Of a DNA stretch of 64,000 nt, positions 60,515-64,000 are shown in pieces. The stretch covers positions 62,001 through 126,000 of the forward strand of contig JAEUOR010000036.1 of the NCBI GenBank assembly GCA_016790635.1, read 5' to 3'. The position numbers were made by a program, and so were the translations under genes. Positions within the stretch are counted from its first letter, which is position 1; every line of letters begins with the position of its first letter. This DNA comes from Burkholderiales bacterium (GTDB lineage: Bacteria; Pseudomonadota; Gammaproteobacteria; Burkholderiales; JAEUOS01). The notes beneath the pieces are model-generated. The model was not told where the DNA came from, made no database searches, and saw nothing but the letters and a program-made list of their open reading frames with translations.

Positions 60515-62278
60515 ATGCCCTTCACCCTGCACGGCATCGGCGTCTCCGACGGCATCGCCATCGGACGCGCCCACCTGATCACGCAGGTATCGCTGGATGT
60601 CTCGCACTATCTGGTCGAGGAAGGCCAGATCGCCCAGGAAGAGGAACGCCTGCGCACGGCGATCGCCCAGGTGCAGGGCGAACTCCGGTCGCTGCACGCC
60701 GAACTCGACCGCAGCGGTTCCGGCGAACTCGGCGCCTTCGTCGACGTGCACGTGATGCTGCTGTCCGATCCGATGCTCGCCGAGGAACCCCTGCGCATCG
60801 TCCGCGAGCGGCGCTGCAACGCCGAATGGGCCCTGATCCAGCAGATGGACGCGCTGATGGCGCAGTTCGACGAAATCGAGGACGAGTACTTGCGCGAGCG
60901 CCGCCACGATGTGGGCCAGGTAGTCGAGCGCGTCCTCAAGGCCTTGATCGGCGCCCAGCCGGCCATGCAGTCGGCGCTGACCAAGACGCAGAAGATCCGT
61001 GCCCAGCAGTCGCAGGAGTCCGAGATGATCGTGGTGGCACACGATCTCTCGCCCGCCGACATGCTGGTCTTCAAGGAACACCAGTTCGCCGGCTTTGTCA
61101 CCGACGTCGGCGGCGCGACCTCGCACACCGCGATCATGGCGCGCAGCCTGGCGCTGCCGGCCGTGGTGGCGCTGCACCATGCGCGCGAGATGATTCGCGA
61201 GGACGACCTCATCATCATCGATGGGCGCGCCGGCGTGCTGATTGTCGCCCCGGACGCGTCCATCATCGCCGAGTACGCAAGCAGGCGCGAGCGTCTCGCG
61301 GCCGAGCGCCAGGCGCTGCGCCTGATCGTGGGCACGCCCACCGCGACCCGCGACGGCACGCAGATCGGGCTGGAGGCGAACATCGAGCTGCCCGGCGACG
61401 TGCCGGCCGCGCACGACGCCGGCGCCGCCGGGGTCGGGCTGTTCCGCACCGAATTCCTCTTCATGAACCGCAAGTCGCTGCCGGACGAGGAGGAGCAGTT
61501 CCAGGCCTATGCAGCTGTCGTGCGGGCGATGCAAGGCCAGCCGGTGACCATCCGCACGCTGGACATCGGCGCCGACAAGCAACTCGACGCCGAGCTGGCG
61601 CACGATGGCCCAGCGCTCAACCCGGCGCTGGGCCTGCGTGCCATCCGCTACTGCCTGGCCGAGCCGCAGATGTTCCTGGCGCAATTGCGCGCCATTCTGC
61701 GCGCCTCGGCGTTGGGCCCGGTACGCATCCTGCTGCCCATGATCGCGCACGCGCACGAGGTCACGCAGACCCTGGCGCTGATCCAGGAAGCCAAGCAGCA
61801 GCTTAGCGACGCGGGCGAAGCCTTCGATCCCCAGGTCAAGGTCGGCGGGATGATCGAGATCCCGGCCGCGGCACTGGCCCTGCCGCTCTTCCTGGGCAAG
61901 CTCGACTACCTGTCCATCGGCACCAACGACCTGATCCAGTACACGCTCGCCATCGACCGCGCCGACGATGCGGTGTCGAGCCTGTACGACCCGCTGCATC
62001 CGGCCGTCCTGTACCTGATCGCCCACGTCATCCGCAGCGCCGCAGCGGCCAACGTGCCGGTCGCGGTGTGCGGCGAGATGGCCGGCGAACTCGCCATGAC
62101 CCGCCTGCTCCTGGGCATGGGCCTGCGCCAGTTCTCGATGCACCCGGCACAGATTCTGAGCGTCAAGGAGCGGGTGCTCGCGACCGATCTCGCGCGCGTC
62201 CGGCCGATGGTCGCGCGCATGCTGGCCACCACCGACGCGAGCGAACTGCGCGCGCTCCTCGAAGAACTCAATGCTTAA
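60515..62278 (+). CDS. ptsI: PTS enzyme I (phosphoenolpyruvate-protein phosphotransferase)
   Basis: Enzyme of 587 residues. Phosphohistidine in DVGGATSHTAIMARSLALP (near residue 200), PEP-binding VGLFRTEFLFMNRKSLPDEEE near 310, TIRTLDIGADKQL near 348, the catalytic Cys in PVAVCGEMAGELAMTRLLLG near 515, and YTLAIDRADDAVSSLYDPLH near 475. N-terminal HPr-binding part starts FTLHGIGVSDGIAIGRAHL. It takes phosphate from PEP and gives it to HPr. The stop overlaps the next gene. Confidence 0.96.
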   Translation: MPFTLHGIGVSDGIAIGRAHLITQVSLDVSHYLVEEGQIAQEEERLRTAIAQVQGELRSLHAELDRSGSGELGAFVDVHVMLLSDPMLAEEPLRIVRERRCNAEWALIQQMDALMAQFDEIEDEYLRERRHDVGQVVERVLKALIGAQPAMQSALTKTQKIRAQQSQESEMIVVAHDLSPADMLVFKEHQFAGFVTDVGGATSHTAIMARSLALPAVVALHHAREMIREDDLIIIDGRAGVLIVAPDASIIAEYASRRERLAAERQALRLIVGTPTATRDGTQIGLEANIELPGDVPAAHDAGAAGVGLFRTEFLFMNRKSLPDEEEQFQAYAAVVRAMQGQPVTIRTLDIGADKQLDAELAHDGPALNPALGLRAIRYCLAEPQMFLAQLRAILRASALGPVRILLPMIAHAHEVTQTLALIQEAKQQLSDAGEAFDPQVKVGGMIEIPAAALALPLFLGKLDYLSIGTNDLIQYTLAIDRADDAVSSLYDPLHPAVLYLIAHVIRSAAAANVPVAVCGEMAGELAMTRLLLGMGLRQFSMHPAQILSVKERVLATDLARVRPMVARMLATTDASELRALLEELNA

Positions 62279-62714
62279 GGAGGTCACTGCGGTCCGCCAG
62301 GGTGATCCGCTGGTCCGGAAGCGCTGGTTCGAGAGTGACTTCTTCGACCTGTACCTGTGGGAAGAAGGCGGAGCCATCGTGCACATGCAGCTGTGCTACG
62401 ACCGTCACCGGCCCGGCGAGTCGGCCATCAGCTGGAAGCAGGGCGCGGGCCTGTTCCACGACGGCGTAGACGCGGTGCGCCGCAGCGAGTCGCCGCTCCT
62501 GGAAGCCGGCGGCGCCTTCGATGCCGAGCGCGTCAACGCGCGTTTCCTGCGCGAGTCGGCCGGACTGCCGGTGGAGGTGCGCCGCTTCGTGCTGGCCAAG
62601 CTGCACGAATTCGCGCTCAACGGCCCGGTCAAGCGCGGCGCGGCGCGGCGCAATCGTGTGCGTCGCGAGTCCTGGCAGGCGCACGGCGACGGCGAGGGCG
62701 ACAGCACCCGCTGA
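62271..62714 (+). CDS. Conserved hypothetical protein after ptsI
   Basis: Product of 147 residues. RQGDPLVRKRWFESDFFDLY, LWEEGGAIVHMQLCYDRHRP, ESAISWKQGAGLFHDGVDAV form an apparently folded small domain; the C-terminus is basic (RRNRVRRESWQAHGDGEGDS). I do not recognise a characterised family. ATG 62271 overlaps the ptsI stop by 8 bases, so it is part of the pts operon. No signal peptide or membrane segment. Confidence 0.75.
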   Translation: MLKEVTAVRQGDPLVRKRWFESDFFDLYLWEEGGAIVHMQLCYDRHRPGESAISWKQGAGLFHDGVDAVRRSESPLLEAGGAFDAERVNARFLRESAGLPVEVRRFVLAKLHEFALNGPVKRGAARRNRVRRESWQAHGDGEGDSTR

Positions 62715-62716
62715 GA

Positions 62717-62722
62717 TACAAT
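62717..62722 (+). promoter_or_regulatory. Candidate -10 box of the metX leader
   Basis: TACAAT lies 9 bases before the riboswitch aptamer. The -35 region (around 62694-62699) has no good match to TTGACA, so the call rests on the -10 box and its position. Confidence 0.45.
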
Positions 62723-62728
62723 CATAGT

Positions 62729-62784
62729 TCAGCGCCGATTTGGTCATCCGATTGCGGGCGCTATACAAATGCGGCTAAAGAGGT
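62729..62784 (+). ncRNA. SAM-II riboswitch
   Basis: The P1 stem AGCGC (62731-62735) pairs with GCGCT (62758-62762). Between them are CGATTTGG and a CATCCGATTGCGG loop, and after it ATACAAATGCGGCTAAAGAGG. This is the SAM-II (SAM-alpha) consensus seen in alphaproteobacterial and marine metX leaders: P1, loop GATTT, ATTGC, a U/A-rich strand with AATGC..GCTAAA forming the H-type pseudoknot. It binds S-adenosylmethionine to switch off metX. Confidence 0.85.
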
Positions 62785-62809
62785 GCGTGGTTCGCAAGCC
62801 GGAACCCCA

Positions 62810-62846
62810 AAACCCGATCAGCCGCCAGGCGATCGGGTTTTTTGTT
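62810..62846 (+). terminator. Intrinsic terminator in the metX leader (likely riboswitch expression platform)
   Basis: AACCCGATC (62811-62819) pairs with GATCGGGTT (62831-62839) followed by a run of six T. It lies 27 bases after the aptamer and 14 bases before the metX start. A further hairpin, GGTTC (62789-62793) with GAACC, is placed between and could take part in the alternative fold. SAM-bound RNA would terminate here. Confidence 0.8.
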
Positions 62847-62859
62847 TTGAGGAGCAAGC

Positions 62860-63989
<1,130 letters not shown>

Positions 63990-63993
<4 letters not shown>

Positions 63994-64000
63994 ACACGGC
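63990..64000 (+). CDS. metW: Start of metW (cut at the right edge)
   Basis: The ATG at 63990 overlaps the metX stop as ATGA and only 11 bases remain. The arrangement is that of the metXW pair, in which MetW is a methyltransferase-like partner of MetX. Called from position and known gene order, not from coding sequence. Confidence 0.55.

Noticed and set aside
60155..62386. 743-codon antisense open frame opposite ptsI
   Set aside because: It is a shadow of high-GC codons: the plus strand encodes a clear enzyme I, and the antisense product has no recognisable fold and is rich in Arg/Gly/Gln.

Overview
The window is a high-GC stretch of a betaproteobacterial chromosome, most likely Burkholderiales. 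The grounds are the several 'Bug'-type tripartite tricarboxylate receptors, the order comM-ubiK-porin-glnK-amtB-gshA-gshB-manX-ptsH-ptsI, the proteobacterial GshA type, a metX-metW junction and PHA/phasin genes. I see no rRNA, complete tRNA, CRISPR array, transposase or integrase.

Region 1 (1-18.1 kb) is catabolic and transport DNA. It holds the N-terminus of an FAD monooxygenase, a TRAP transporter (dctP-dctQ-dctM) with a TauD-like dioxygenase, membrane proteins, a second Hfq-like protein, two alpha/beta hydrolases, a wax ester synthase/diacylglycerol acyltransferase (WS/DGAT), an MFS permease, and a cluster of FAD monooxygenase, cysteine hydrolase, Bug receptor and maleate-isomerase-like enzyme. 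Region 2 (18.1-24.6 kb) holds a P450-TetR operon with a clear promoter and operator, a lipase, a two-domain fatty acyl-CoA reductase of the Marinobacter type, and a RibD-C/DHFR-like gene broken by one stop codon.

Region 3 (24.7-29.6 kb) is an island of lower apparent GC, all on the minus strand: HNH protein, N6-adenine-type methyltransferase, circularly permuted cytosine-C5 methyltransferase, and a DUF3883-like restriction endonuclease. The last three are tightly packed. The promoter in front of the HNH gene is overlapped by a LexA-type box (CTGT-N8-ACAG), so the restriction-modification (R-M) island looks SOS-controlled. Region 4 (29.9-36.1 kb) is an otnK-otnC-Bug-otnI four-carbon sugar-acid operon preceded by a sulfatase and another Bug receptor.

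Region 5 (36.3-49.3 kb) has a phasin, a patatin, an OGT/SPINDLY-like glycosyltransferase, a GT4 glycosyltransferase and a minus-strand run TPR/beta-barrel - FecR - three tandem PaaK/CapK-like adenylate-forming enzymes, facing a TetR gene with a perfect operator-like palindrome. Region 6 (49.3-54.1 kb) adds a second WS/DGAT, an acyl-CoA-binding protein and a PHA-granule-associated protein. With the acyl-CoA reductase these make a plausible route from acyl-CoA to wax ester or triacylglycerol plus its storage proteins; several of these proteins end in Lys/Ala/Pro/Arg-rich, histone-H1-like tails.

Region 7 (52.3-64 kb) is conserved core: comM, ubiK, a TorF-like porin, glnK-amtB behind a sigma-54 promoter, gshA-gshB, manX-ptsH-ptsI, and metX behind a SAM-II riboswitch and intrinsic terminator.
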